Source: Tridacna crocea
Lineage: Eukaryota; Mollusca; Bivalvia; Cardiida; Cardiidae
Assembly: GCA_943736015.1 (NCBI GenBank)
Contig: OX031073.1
Span: 25,943,210 to 26,007,209 of the forward strand
Reading direction: 5' to 3'
Length of the DNA: 64,000 nt
Shown piece after piece: positions 52,677 through 63,002 of the stretch (positions within the stretch are counted from its first letter, which is position 1; every line of letters starts with the position of its first letter). The position numbers were made by a program, and so were the translations under genes. A model generated the notes under the pieces. It saw only the letters and a list, made by a program, of their open reading frames with translations, ran no database searches and was not told the origin of the DNA.

Positions 52677-53010
52677 GTGTAGGACAAAAGCCCATTGGAC
52701 AAAAGCCTACAAGGACAAAAGCCCAATGGGACAAAAGCCCACAAGGACAAAAGCCCACTTTTACTTATGATCTTTTATTTAATTAACAGATTTTGTATCT
52801 TTGATGTGACTTGGCTATAGAAGAGTAGAAAACATAATGTGAAAAGTAGAAAATGCCAGTCTCACAAAAGTGATAAGAAATGATTTTCTAACACTTTTTC
52901 ATAAGCATCGGGTTTTTTTCCTCCCTGCCAAAATTAGCAGTGGGCTTTTGTCCAGTGGGTTTTTGTCCAGTAGGCTTTTGTCCAAGTGAGCTTTAGTGCC
53001 AGTGGGCTTT
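52677..53010. repeat. Inverted minisatellite pair (ggacaaaagccca)
   Basis: 52677..52760 has about five units of ggacaaaagcccaNtgg; 52928..53010 has about four units of the complement (tgggcttttgtcca). The ~165 bp between include diverged sequence with gaaaacataatgtgaaaagt. Confidence 0.85.
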
Positions 53011-53117
53011 TTTCTGTTCCCCATAAGAGATGCAGGTGTTATTAGATTCTGTGTAAGAATTTTGCTAATACTCGTTGGTTATTGAGGCTATTTCTAACAT
53101 CTGTCTTTGTTTTCCAG

Positions 53118-53321
53118 ATATCGCATCTAACTTCCGCAGACAGTGGGGAATACACTTGTATTGCCAACAGCGATATAGGTGGGGTTATCACCAAGGCAAT
53201 GCTGACAGTTCTTGACCGTCCGGACCCACCCTCAAAACCCCTCATCAAAACCCAGGTTGGGACGTCAGTCCATTTAGAATGGCTTCCACCACAGTCTGGC
53301 CTAGAGTGTGGAGTGATACAG
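53118..53321 (+). CDS. KALRN: Exon 17: Ig second half and FN3 start
   Basis: Sixty-eight codons between gttttccag and gtatag. ISHLTSADSGEYTCIANSDI holds the D-S-G-x-Y-x-C strand F motif (Cys 848) that pairs with Cys 795. The Ig domain ends near TVLDRPDPPSKP, which opens an FN3 domain; VHLEWLPP gives the conserved FN3 Trp. Phase 0 to 0. Confidence 0.96.
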
Positions 53322-53597
53322 GTATAGCAAAGATGATATTGATAAAAACAATGATAATTGTTGTAAAAATGAATATGATAATGATATTACAACTGTGACT
53401 ATCAATAATGATAAGTTGATCGATTGATTGATTATATTGCGGCGGCCAGTGCACCTAATCACTTCCTGGAGTTTCTTTTACCAGTAAATGATAAATTTAA
53501 GTCTTTCCCAAATTTCATGAAAGCTTTAGACTGGTCTGTTGCTGAAAATATTTTCAGACAAAAAATTCAATGATACCTGCATTTTCTTCTTTTTCAT

Positions 53598-53817
53598 TTA
53601 ACTCTTTACCAAACGACAAAATTTTAGACTGGTCCAAATTCGAAGCACTTACAGAAGACAAAATAAATGTAACTCAACATTTCCAGCAGGGTAGAAAACA
53701 TTGTGGGAAAAAGGAGAAAATGCTGGTTACCAGCATTTCTCCTTTTCCCCCATATGTTTTCAAAATGCTTCTATCTCAGGATTGTAAAATCCAGGGATTG
53801 TTTGGGAAATTGTTTAT
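53598..53817 (-). repeat. TPM-A
   Basis: Core ctggttaccag; one base lost in the right stem; right end gtttgggaaattg. Confidence 0.86.
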
Positions 53818-53924
53818 TCTATACCAAACAATCTCTGGTTTTCATGACTCTGAAAAAAAGCCTTTTGAAAACATTGTAGGAAAAGGGGAAAATGTTGTGA
53901 CCAGCATTTTCTCCTTTTCCCACA
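53815..53924 (+). repeat. TPM-A, left half and core
   Basis: Core tgttgtgaccagc; breaks off at cccacaa where the next partial copy begins. Confidence 0.75.
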
Positions 53925-54110
53925 AAGAAAGCATTAGCAGACAACAAAATTAAAGTGACTCAAAACTTGAAGATTGTTTCGGGAAGGGTAGAAAACATTG
54001 TGGGTAAAGGAGAAAATACTGGTTACCAGCATTTTCTCCGTTTCCAACAATGTTTTCAGAAGCCTTCTCTTTGAGTCATTAAAATTTCTGATTGTTCAGA
54101 AAAGAGTTAA
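53925..54110 (-). repeat. TPM-A, left end lost
   Basis: Begins inside the left arm (agaaagcattagcagacaac); core ctggttaccag; ends gagttaa. Confidence 0.82.
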
Positions 54111-54194
54111 AGAATCTTGATGGTATTAAATTTTGTCTCGTGGTAAAGAAATAAGACAAATTTGACTGTATTTTCCATTCTTTTTTTTTACCAG

Positions 54195-54390
54195 GGTTAC
54201 ACTGTTGAATTCAATGAGTTAGGCTTGGAGTACTGGCAAGCTGGCATACCCTATGTTCCAAACACATCGCAAGTGATTGGAGATTTGAACCCAGGATCTA
54301 CATATCAGTTCCGAGTCCGAGCCAACAATACCATTGGCATGAGTGACCCAAGTATTTCCTCGAATTATGTTACCATACCTACAGAGTCTG
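54195..54390 (+). CDS. KALRN: Exon 18: FN3 domain
   Basis: A 196-nt exon between tttaccag and gtaagt. It begins GYTVEFNELGLEYWQAGIPY. L-N-P-G-S-T-Y-Q-F-R-V-R-A-N-N is the standard FN3 strand F motif, and IGMSDPSISSNYV completes the fold. It ends in phase 1. Presence of FN3 favours the Kalirin-type architecture. Confidence 0.96.
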
Positions 54391-54479
54391 GTAAGTATAC
54401 AAAAATGGAAGGGGTTACGGAAGACCTCTCCTTCGTGCATGGCTTATCCGGGTTTAAGTACAAAACCTAAAAACTTTGT

Positions 54480-54960
54480 TAGAGAGAATTCTCATTAGCT
54501 TAGAGGTTATGGTGTTGGCCTTTTGTCTCCACTGCACTAAATGCATATGAACTAATCATGTGTATTTGTACAGACATACCAATAAATATTTTGGCGGGTT
54601 TGAAGCTATCATACATTGGTATTCATAATTTTTTGAAAAATAGTATATACCAATGAATCGGTGAAAATAAGAAATGTAAAAAAAAAAAGATTTTGAGCAA
54701 ACTTTTGAAAAATGTTTGAAAACTGATATACATGTAATGGCATTTTCTCTATAATTGAAATCTAATTGCATCACTAGAATTACAACAGACTCATACTGGT
54801 ATTGCCTTTGTCCATTCCATCTATGGATCACCTGTCCATAAGATAGTGGAGCAATGTAGGGCTATTATGGGCTACTTGTTGCAAATGTTGTTGATAATGA
54901 TAGTGGATTGTTTTTAAAACACCAGAAATATAGACAACCAAATGTGTAATTTTCAACTTT
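54480..54960. other. Intron stretch with small repeat end
   Basis: agtggagcaatgtagggcta at about 54844 matches the 3' end of the AGCTCA-type elements; otherwise nothing identified. Confidence 0.45.
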
Positions 54961-54966
54961 CTGTAG

Positions 54967-55051
54967 AGCTAAGTGAAAAAGAAGATACCAACTACACAAC
55001 ATGGAAGACTACATATGAAAACGACTTCATTGAAGTTGAGGAAATTGAAAG
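54967..55051 (+). CDS. KALRN: Exon 19: linker and start of kinase domain
   Basis: An 85-nt exon between ttctgtag and gtatgt. It completes a split Glu, encodes ELSEKEDTNYTTWKTTYEND, then FIEVEEIE and a split Arg. FIEVEEIERGRF across the junction aligns with the Trio/Kalirin kinase glycine loop, but Glu (codon 55047..55049) stands where the first Gly is expected. Phase 1 in, 2 out. Confidence 0.9.
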
Positions 55052-55102
55052 GTATGTAGCTATGGGTTACGGTAGTTGAGGAACATCTTTAGGTCATTAC
55101 AG

Positions 55103-55140
55103 CCCTTTACCAAACAATCCTGACTTTAAATTTATAATAT
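55103..55140 (+). repeat. TPM-A left-end fragment
   Basis: ccctttaccaaacaatcctg only, 52 bp after the exon 19 donor. Confidence 0.6.
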
Positions 55141-55230
55141 CTCTTTAAATACTGAAGATATTCATTTCAAACTTGGACTAATTGTAAATTATATCAAAAG
55201 GGGAACTCACTCTACAGGAACAGATAAAAA

Positions 55231-55456
55231 TTAAGCCATTACCACGCAGTCCCTTCTTTTGATAACCCTGAAAAAGAAGCCTTTAGCACAGTTTGGGAAA
55301 AGGAGAAAATGCCGATAACCAGTATTTTCTCCTTTTCCCACAATGTTTTCTATCCTTCACAAAACAAAAATGGAATTTTTAGTCACTCTTATTTTGTCAT
55401 CTGCAAATGCTTTCAGTTTGGACAAACCTAAGATTTTGTCGTTTGGTAATGCGTTA
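55231..55456 (+). repeat. TPM-A
   Basis: Core ccgataaccagt; left outer stem decayed (cacagtttggg); TTAA both ends. Confidence 0.88.
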
Positions 55457-55523
55457 AAATAATTTTGACACACTATTAATGCCTTTTTTTTTTTATCTTA
55501 AATCTTTCAATTAAATCCCCTTT

Positions 55524-55972
55524 TTCACCACACAAGACAAACTTTTAACTGCCCTGAGAAAGAAGCCTTTTAACTCTTTGCCAAACAACAAACTTTTGGA
55601 CTAGACCAAATTGAAAGCATTTGCAGACTTCAATTCAACTCTTGCTGAAAAGATGATTTCTGTCTATGATAGGGTCGAAAACATTGTGGGAAAAGGAGAA
55701 AATGCTGGTTACCAGCATTTTCTCCTTTTCCCACAGTGTTTTCAAAAGGCTACTATTCTAGACCCGTAAAAACCAGGGATTGTTTGGGAAAGGGTTAAAA
55801 ACATTGTAGGAAAAGAAGAAAATGATAGTAACTGGCATTTTCTTCTCTTTTCCCCACAATGTTTCTACCCTATCAAAGAGAATTTACATCATTTGAGCTC
55901 CTTTAAAATTGTCATTTGCAAATGCTTTCAAATTGGATGTATCCAAAATTTTGTCATTTGGTAAAGGATTAC
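55524..55972 (+). repeat. TPM-A split by a nested TPM
   Basis: Left arm ...gagaaagaagcc; after the nested copy aaacattgtaggaaaagaag, core gatagtaactggc, and a catttgagctcc-type right arm ending ggatta. Confidence 0.85.
55569..55798 (-). repeat. TPM-A2-like, nested in a TPM-A
   Basis: Left arm A-type (ggactagaccaaattg), right end A2-type (gattgtttgggaaagggtt); core ctggttaccag. Confidence 0.9.
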
Positions 55973-56025
55973 AGCAAGTGCAGGGGAGAAATGGCATGCA
56001 GTTCTCTTGTTTGAATCTCATTTTT

Positions 56026-56470
56026 TATTTCATGCTTTCCGGTGGGATATCGAGAAATAGCAGTGAAAATATTTTTCGATCTTACACTGGTACAACCAGT
56101 GAAAATACCGATTTTCATGTTCTTGTTGCCTAGGTAAATTGCGCGTGCCTAACAACCAGATGGGAAATATACCTTTCTCGCGCTTGACGTAACGTTGCTA
56201 TGCGGAGGGCTACTCCACGGAGAATGAGGGAAAAGAATTGTACTTAATTTTGATAAAGCTCCTCCCAGGAAGGTTTAAAAGCATAAAATAAATAGGATAT
56301 TTGTTTTTTTCTTCGGTGAAAGATCGAAATTTATTTCATCTCGTGAACACCATCGGTAATATTTTCGCTCGTGGCTGCACCACTCGTGAAAATATTACCG
56401 ATGGTGTCCACTCGATGAAATAAATTTCGATCTTACACCGAAAAAAACAGATATCCTCTATATATTTTGC
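56026..56470. repeat. Dispersed repeat with long hairpin
   Basis: 56304..56360 (cttcggtgaaagatcgaaat, accatcggtaatattttc) pairs with 56387..56449 in inverted order, arms ~55 bp, loop ~25 bp. The left part (gctttccggtgggatatcga) recurs at about 62298. Confidence 0.82.
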
Positions 56471-56725
56471 TGTCAGCAGATTTTTTTGAGTTTTGCAAGT
56501 CTACACAGTTATTGTTTGGTAGAGAGATCGTGGAATACCATAGTAAAAAACAGCTTGATACATCAGCTTTTATTCAGACCAAGAAGGGGCAGATAATGTG
56601 ATGGTCTGAGTAGCCATTAAGTCTATTTCTCTGCCTTATTGCACAAGTTATTCCAAATATTAGCTATATTTTGTTCTGAACCTAATTTATCTTCTTGAAT
56701 GGATAAACAAAAGATTAAATTCATT

Positions 56726-56789
56726 ACTTGACTGATAACAAAGTTTCAGATCTATCCATATTGAAAGAATTTTGCAAATGCCCAATTAA
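56726..56789 (-). repeat. TPM-A left-end fragment
   Basis: gactgataacaaagtttcag and catattgaaagaattttgca; stops at the TTAA where the next copy begins. Confidence 0.6.
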
Positions 56790-57022
56790 TCCTTTGCCAC
56801 ACAATCAAGAACTTTTAAACACCCTGAGAAAGAAGCCTTTGAAAAACATAGTAGGAAAAGGAGAAAATGCTGGTAACCAGTATTTTCTCCTTTTTTCACA
56901 ATGTTTTCTTCTCTTCCTAAAACATACTTCAACTTTTTAGTCACATTTATTTTTGTTGTCTACAAAATTAATGCTATCAATTTGGATCAGTGTGAAATTT
57001 TGTTTTTTTGGTAAAGAGTTAA
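56786..57022 (+). repeat. TPM-A
   Basis: Core ctggtaaccagt; small insertions in the right arm; TTAA both ends. Ends 126 bp before exon 20. Confidence 0.88.
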
Positions 57023-57148
57023 TCATGACTCAAGTGATGGGTTTAGTATTGAAAGGGTAATTTGACAGAGGATATAAAAGCATAAATCAGGTGACTAAAC
57101 CACATAAGCCAACCAAACCACATAAGCCAACTTTTTTTTCCTTCACAG

Positions 57149-57349
57149 AGGGAGATTTTCTTTGGTAAAGAAATGCACTCAGAAGTGTTCAAGCCAGAAT
57201 TTTGCTGCAAAATGTTTGAAAAAACACACAGCAAGAAAAGATGAAGTTGAGACGGAATACAACACACTTCAGAGTCTTCAGCACCCTGGACTGGTACAAG
57301 CATTTGATCTGTACGAAACACAGGACTCCCTGATCATGATTACACAACT
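57149..57349 (+). CDS. KALRN: Exon 20: kinase N-lobe
   Basis: A 201-nt exon after ccttcacag with a gtacgt donor. It encodes RGRFSLVKKC (rest of the nucleotide loop), NFAAKCLKK with the beta-3 lysine (fragment residue 1017), and EVETEYNTLQSLQHPGLVQA containing the likely alpha-C Glu. DSLIMITQL leads into the hinge. Phase 2 in and out. Confidence 0.94.
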
Positions 57350-57397
57350 GTACGTAGAATTTGTTGGTTTGGTTTGCATTTGGCATGAAAAGTATAA

Positions 57398-57615
57398 AGC
57401 CTTTACCACACAATTCCAAATTTTAACGAACCATTCTTAAAATGGCTTAAAAACATAATAATTATGGGGAAAAGGAAAAAGTGGTGGTAATTTTTTTTTT
57501 CCTCTTCCCTTGCAATTTTCCTCTTTCCTCCCAATGTTTTCTACCCTTTTAACTGAAAATTGCATCATTTGCACCACATTACAAATACAAATCCTTTGGA
57601 ATTTGACAGAAATCA
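57398..57615 (+). repeat. TPM-A, degenerate
   Basis: cctttaccacacaattcc left end, 48 bp after the exon 20 donor; core ggtggtaattttttttt. Confidence 0.65.
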
Positions 57616-57643
57616 CTTTTATGTTGTTTTTTTTTCCTTCAAT

Positions 57644-57873
57644 TTAACCCATTACCACACAACCCCTACCTTTCACGACCCTGAGAAAGAAGCCTTTAGA
57701 AAACATTGTGGGAAAAGGAAAAAATGCTGGTAACCAGCATTTTGTTCTTTTTACCACAATGTTTTCTACCCTTCACAATACAAATTTAAAATTTTCAGTC
57801 ACTTTTATTTTATCGTCTGCAAATGCTTTCAATTTGGACAAGCCTAAAATATTGTTGTTTGGTAATGAGTTAA
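57644..57873 (+). repeat. TPM-A, full length
   Basis: TTAACCC and GAGTTAA ends; core ctggtaaccag; right stem altered (ttgttctttttaccac). Confidence 0.92.
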
Positions 57874-58030
57874 TTCTCTACAAGACAACAAACCATTCGA
57901 GCTGTTAGTATTGATAGTAACCATCTTCCAGATAGTAAATTGACGATAAAAATGATGAGATTTGGAATTGAAAAGGTGTGAAACACTACGGGAAGAGAAG
58001 AAAATTTTGTGATCTAAAAAATTCACAAAG
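57870..58030 (-). repeat. Degenerate TPM trace
   Basis: ttaattctctacaagacaac and gaaacactacgggaagagaa; shares the TTAA of the previous copy. Confidence 0.45.
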
Positions 58031-58261
58031 TATTGACAGTGAAGATACATTCTAACATGACATGTGAATTCAGCTTTATAAACACAGCGCAATGAAAAGG
58101 TGGTAAAATCTATGTTATTCTATGTAGAGTAATGTCATTCCATATAGAGTGACTTCATTCTGTACAAAGTAAGTTATTCAATGGAAATAATCTGCATCTG
58201 CATTTTCACTCTAAGTACGAACTTGTTTTTCCTTTGATTAAGAGTTAGTCATGTTTCTGTT

Positions 58262-58430
58262 GAAATAATGTTCTATCTTGGTTTATCGTTCAATCAACCA
58301 CATTGTGAGTTATGAGGCAATGATTGATGAAAAAACCACTCAGGCTATGGCCCTTGTGGATTATTTATTGTGCCTCATAACTCACAACCGTGGTTTATTG
58401 AATGATAAAGAATGATAGAAAGAAAATTAT
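58262..58430. repeat. Fold-back family F
   Basis: cttggtttatcgttcaatca pairs with gtggtttattgaatgataaa; shorter loop than the copy at 27420. Confidence 0.75.
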
Positions 58431-58628
58431 TTCTTAAAATTACTATCAGTCTGTCTTGAAGCTTTTTTTTTTTAATTCATTGTAAAATATACTCACTTTA
58501 AAGAAATTTCTCCTTTCATTTTCACAATAAGTTCATATTAGTTTGATTGTATCTCATACTAGTTTAATTGTAAAGCATGCTTTTGCATATTTCTCTCATG
58601 TTTGTTATTTTTTAACCATTTTATACAG

Positions 58629-58767
58629 GGTACCAGCTGGTAGACTGTTTGATTTCATCAGTAGTAGTGTTCAGTTTGATGAAATACAAGGTGGAGATTA
58701 TGCCAGACAGCTGCTTGAAACTGTGCACTACCTCCACAACTGTAGAATTGCTCACCTAGACATCAAA
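58629..58767 (+). CDS. KALRN: Exon 21: kinase hinge to catalytic loop
   Basis: A 139-nt exon between ttatacag and gtaagc. It begins LVPAGRLFDFISSSVQFDEI and ends YLHNCRIAHLDIK. HLD replaces the usual HRD, as in human Trio and Kalirin; the catalytic Asp is fragment residue 1107. It ends in phase 0 just before P-E-N of exon 22. Confidence 0.97.
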
Positions 58768-58812
58768 GTAAGCATAAAGAAAATGAGCTATGCTTTTAGT
58801 CTAGCAAGAGAT

Positions 58813-58912
58813 TTAACCCTTTACCACACAATCCAGACTTTAAATGACTCTGAGGAAGAGGTCTTTTGAAAACATTGTGGAAAAAGGAGAAAATGCTGGT
58901 AACCATCCTTCT
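58813..58912 (+). repeat. TPM-A, left half
   Basis: TTAA end 45 bp after the exon 21 donor; core ctggtaaccatcc, then lost. Confidence 0.8.
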
Positions 58913-58935
58913 CTTTGTATTCGATGCTATTTTTA

Positions 58936-60622
58936 GCTCACCTGAGCACAAAGTGTTCAGAGTGAGCTATTGTGATCACTCACCGTCCGTCGGCATCCGT
59001 CATCCGTCATCCGTTCACATTTTCTTGTTTACACTCTAGCATCTGCAAATATCAACCAATCAGCACCAAACTTGGTCAAAGTGTGTATGACCATAAGATC
59101 TCGGATGAGTTTGATTATGGGTCAAATCGGACCAGAACATCTTGAGTTATTTGCCCTTGAATTAAGAAAATTGCTATATTTCACTTTGTTTACACTCTAG
59201 CATCTACAAATATCAACCAATTAGCACCAAACTTTGTCAAAATATATATGACCATAAGATCTCGGATGAGTTCGATTATGGGTCTCATCGGACCAGAATG
59301 ACCAGAGTTATTTGCCCTTGAATTAAGAAAATTGCTATATTTGACTTTGTTTTCACTCTAGCATCTACAATTTTTAACCAATTGACACCAAACTTGGAAA
59401 AAATATTCATGACCATAAGATCTCGGATGAACTTGATTATGGGTGTAATCAGACCAGAACAACTGGAGTTATTTGCCCTTGAATTCGGAAAATTGCTATT
59501 TTTGTTTACACTCTAGCATCTACAAATATCAACCAATCAGCACCAAACTTGGTCAAAATATATATGATCATAAGATCTCGGATGAGTTTGATTATGGGTG
59601 TATTCAGACCAGAACAACTGGAGTTATTTGCCCTTGAATTCGAAAAATTGCTGTATTTCACTTTGTTTACACTCTAGCATCTACAAATATCAACCAATTA
59701 GTTCCAAACTTGGTCAAAACATATATGACTCAAGATCTCAGATGAGTCCGATTATGGGTGACCAGAACAACGGGAGTTATTTGCCCTTGAATTAGAAAGT
59801 TTTTTTTAGAATAGTTCTTAGTCTGGAGCATAACTTTGTCATTTCCAGTTCAATTTACTTGAAACTTGGCATTTGTGTTTATTGCAATAAAACAGAGTGC
59901 AGTGTGAAAGAACCATAACTCTACTTCATACTGTCTATAAGTTAATTCCCTTTGATTGAAATTTTTACATCATTTTCTGCTTGTCTGGAATATAACTTTG
60001 TCATCCTCAGCCTGAACATCGTCAAATTTGATATGCATGATTGTTGAAAAATTATGGAGAGCATTGCACAAGAACCATAACTTCCTAGCACAAATTTTGA
60101 GTTATTCCCCCTTCATTTTTATAGCATTTCTTGCTTTGTCAGGAGCAAAACTTTGTCATCTTAAAGAGGAATGACTTGAAATTTGGTATGCTTATTTGTT
60201 GCAGTATTTGGAAGTGCAGTGCCTAAGAATTGTAACTGTACCTTGTGCTGTCTTTAAGTTATTTCCCTTTGAATGTCATTTTTACAGCATTTAATGCCTG
60301 CCCTGAATATAACTCATCTTAAGTCAGAACGACTTCAAACTTGGTATTCATGTTTTTTGCAATATTACGGAGTACAGTGCACAAGAACAATAACTCTACG
60401 TAGCAGGAATTTTGAGTAATTCCACTTTGATCTTCATTTTTACAGTATTTCTTGCTTGTATGGAATGGAACTTCAAAGTCTCAAGTTAGATTGCAACAAT
60501 TTGCTGCTCCTGTTTCATTATCATTTGGCCTTGAACCTTGTTATGTGGTATATATCTTTATTTTAGACCTGTGCTGCTTGGTACTCAGGTGAGCGATATA
60601 GGACCATCATGGTCCTCTTGTT
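58936..60622 (+). mobile_element. AGCTCACCTGAG-type long element with internal tandem repeats
   Basis: Starts agctcacctgagcacaaagt and ends ctcaggtgagcgatatagga then ccatcatggtcctcttgtt; agctcacctgag and ctcaggtgagc are inverted ends. Inside, five ~155-bp units (ttacactctagcatctacaa, ccataagatctcggatga) precede several ~120-bp units (cataactttgtcat). No coding frame. Confidence 0.88.
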
Positions 60623-60627
60623 TGGTT

Positions 60628-60715
60628 ATCTTGTCAGGCTTGACAACCGATATACCGTGTTTCTAAGAGGAGCGTGCCAAACTCACGTTTACAGAAAGGT
60701 CAATTCAGTGAGTTC
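60628..60715. repeat. TIR-element end fragment
   Basis: cttgtcaggcttgacaaccg to tacagaaaggtcaattc, matching the right half of 32284..32697. It abuts the preceding element. Confidence 0.7.
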
Positions 60716-60948
60716 AACAGCATTAAATGGAAAATGCAATTCATACAAGGGCCTCTAAGCCGGATACCATAATTTGATTAAATGCCAACTATGTGAATCC
60801 ACAGACAACAATAAAATAAGTACCAAATGAATGGGGTTTGTCTTCAAAAGGGTTGAAAAAAATATGAAGAAAGAAGAAATCACTTTTAACTAGCCTTTTA
60901 TCTTATCTAGCGGGCATTTTTTTCTTTTTCGCACATTTTTAACCCTTT

Positions 60949-61169
60949 CCCAAACAATCCCTGGTTTTTATGGGTCTAGAATAGTAGCCTTTTGAAAACA
61001 TTGTGGGAAAAGGAGAAAATGCTGGTAACCAGCATTTTCTCCTTTTCCCACAATGTTTTCTACCCTATCATAGACAGAAATAATCTTTTCAGCAAGAGTT
61101 GAATTGTCGTCTGCAAATGCTTTCAATTTGGTCTAGTCCAAAAAGTTTGTCATTTGGGAAAGGGTAAAA
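60949..61169 (+). repeat. TPM-A2
   Basis: Very close to 20265..20491 (gtctagaatagtagcc; gcaagagttgaattgtcgtc); core ctggtaaccag. Ends 78 bp before exon 22. Confidence 0.92.
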
Positions 61170-61246
61170 AGACATCTTGCTTTGGGTTGATAAGGCTTTG
61201 GATTGTGTAGTAAAGGATTAATTCACTGTATATTATTTGATTTCAG

Positions 61247-61422
61247 CCTGAAAACCTCCTTGTTGAGATTAGCGCTTCGAATGTAAATATCAAGCTTGTA
61301 GACTTTGGGGACGCCAGACACATTTACAACAATTTTTATGTTCACGCTACCAATAACAACCCAGAATTCCTTGCCCCTGAAATTGTAGCTGGAACTCCTG
61401 TTGGGCTTCTTTCTGATATATG
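61247..61422 (+). CDS. KALRN: Exon 22: kinase activation segment
   Basis: A 176-nt exon between gatttcag and gtgagt. PENLLVEISASNVNIKLVDF gives the metal-binding Asn (1112); DFG is at 1128-1130; NNNPEFLAPE carries the APE motif. A-G-T-P-V-G-L-L-S-D-I-W continues into exon 23, splitting the Trp codon. The motifs look competent for catalysis. Confidence 0.97.
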
Positions 61423-61453
61423 GTGAGTCGTATTTATGTATACTATTTTACCA

Positions 61454-62041
61454 TTAACCTTTTCAATGCTATCCTGATTTTTAATGGCCGCAGAAAGAAA
61501 GCTTTTAAAAGCATTGTGGGGAAAAAAGAAAATGTTGGTAACCAGCATTTTCTCCTTTTTCCATGTTTTCTATCCTTTTTATGGTGTTACAAACAAAGTC
61601 CGTAACAAACAAATGAATAAATGCATGGCAGAAATAAGGGATGAGGAAGGATTTGAACCCTAGAACTCCTGGACAAATGGCCAATACCTTAACCACTGAG
61701 CTAAAGAGAAATCTCCCCAACGCTGTTGTTAGGTATTGTATTTAAATTGGGACGAAGCTATACATGAAAGAATGGTCTCCCGAAACACACCCCCTCTTAA
61801 AGTCATCATTTAATAATGACTCAAAGCCTAATTAGGCAGAAGGTCTGTTTTTGGATAACAAATCAGATTAATGACTGGAAGAGCCCCCTTCTTACGAACA
61901 AAGTCTGTACCAAAGAAACAAATGAACAAATGCGAGGTAGAAATAAAACAAGTTTTAATTTTTGAGTCATGTTTTATTTGTCATCTGCAAATGCTTTCAA
62001 TTTGGACAGGTCTAAAATTATGGCATTTGGTAATGAATTAA
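61454..62041 (+). repeat. TPM-A interrupted by a duplicated SINE segment
   Basis: Left part with core ttggtaaccagc to about 61587; right arm resumes near 61948 (aagttttaatttttgagtca) to aatgaattaa. Begins 31 bp after the exon 22 donor. Confidence 0.8.
61588..61947 (-). repeat. tRNA-derived SINE segment with ~50-bp direct repeats
   Basis: The minus strand reads ttagctcagtggttaaggta and gggttcaaatccttcc, good A and B boxes at about 61650..61710. aacaaagtccgtaacaaaca / aacaaagtctgtaccaaaga start ~50-bp direct repeats at 61589 and 61899. Not a complete tRNA. Confidence 0.7.
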
Positions 62042-62075
62042 TTTACTAATAAAATTATAATTCACATATTTTCAG

Positions 62076-62255
62076 GAGTGTTGGGGTAATTGTGTATGTG
62101 ATGTTATCCGGAGTGTCCCCATTTCTGGACGAGAGCGAGGAGGAGACATGTTCAAATATCATTCGAAATGATTACTGCTTTCCTGAGGAATTCTTTGTTG
62201 GCATATCGGAAGATGCAAAAGATTTTATACGAGCTATATTGGTGGAGGACCTTGG
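62076..62255 (+). CDS. KALRN: Exon 23: kinase C-lobe
   Basis: A 180-nt exon between tattttcag and gtaagt. WSVGVIVYVMLSGVSPFLDE follows, the helix F region typical of Ca/calmodulin-kinase-group kinases and of Trio/Kalirin. EEETCSNIIRNDYCFPEEFF comes next. Phase 2 in and out. Confidence 0.97.
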
Positions 62256-62379
62256 GTAAGTTATGTTGTGCTGTGGGAAATCAAATGTTATTTCATGCTT
62301 TCCAGTAGGATATCGAGAAATAGCAGAAAGAAGTGCTTTTCATTTGGTGGAGTCTATAATCTTGTAATATAGTGAGGAG

Positions 62380-62608
62380 TTAACACTTTACCACACAATC
62401 CGTATTTTTAACGACCCTGAGAAAATGGCCTTTTGAAAACATTGTGGGAAAGGGAGAAAATGCTGGTAACCAGCATTTTCTCCTTTTCCCACAATGTTTT
62501 CTTCCCTTCAACAAACAAATTTCAAATTTTCGCTCACTTTTGTTCTGTTGTCTGCAAATGCTTCCAATTTGGACAAACCCAAAATGCTGTTGTTTGATAA
62601 TGAGTTAA
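62380..62608 (+). repeat. TPM-A, full length
   Basis: Perfect inner core, one stem change (gggaaagggag); TTAA both ends. Confidence 0.92.
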
Positions 62609-62699
62609 ATGGCTATTGAAAACATTGCGACATCTGGAAGAACAGTAAAATACTTCTGTTTAACTGAGTTGTTCTTGAAAGGATGAAGAAGCATTGTGG

Positions 62700-62830
62700 A
62701 AATAAAAGAAAACAAGAGCACCGCATGTGGGTGCCAACACTTGGCTGCGAATGCTTGATTTTCAGTGAAAATTCTTCATTGAAAAGGGGAATAACTGTGT
62801 CAAAAACACTTTGATGGTTATTTGTCATTG
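62700..62830. repeat. Dispersed-repeat fragment
   Basis: gggtgccaacacttggctgc and ttgattttcagtgaaaattc match fragments near 15200 and 23780. Confidence 0.55.
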
Positions 62831-63002
62831 CTGTGCAGATTCTTCTTTTGATAGAACAAATATAACAAATTATCTAAGTTTGATGTACACATCTTCATTT
62901 TTAACAGAGATAGTGTGAAATATCAAAGTTTTTTTACTAACAAGACATCGACAATGCAGACGATGCCAGGACTACGCGAAAACTTTGACAATTACTTTTA
63001 TT

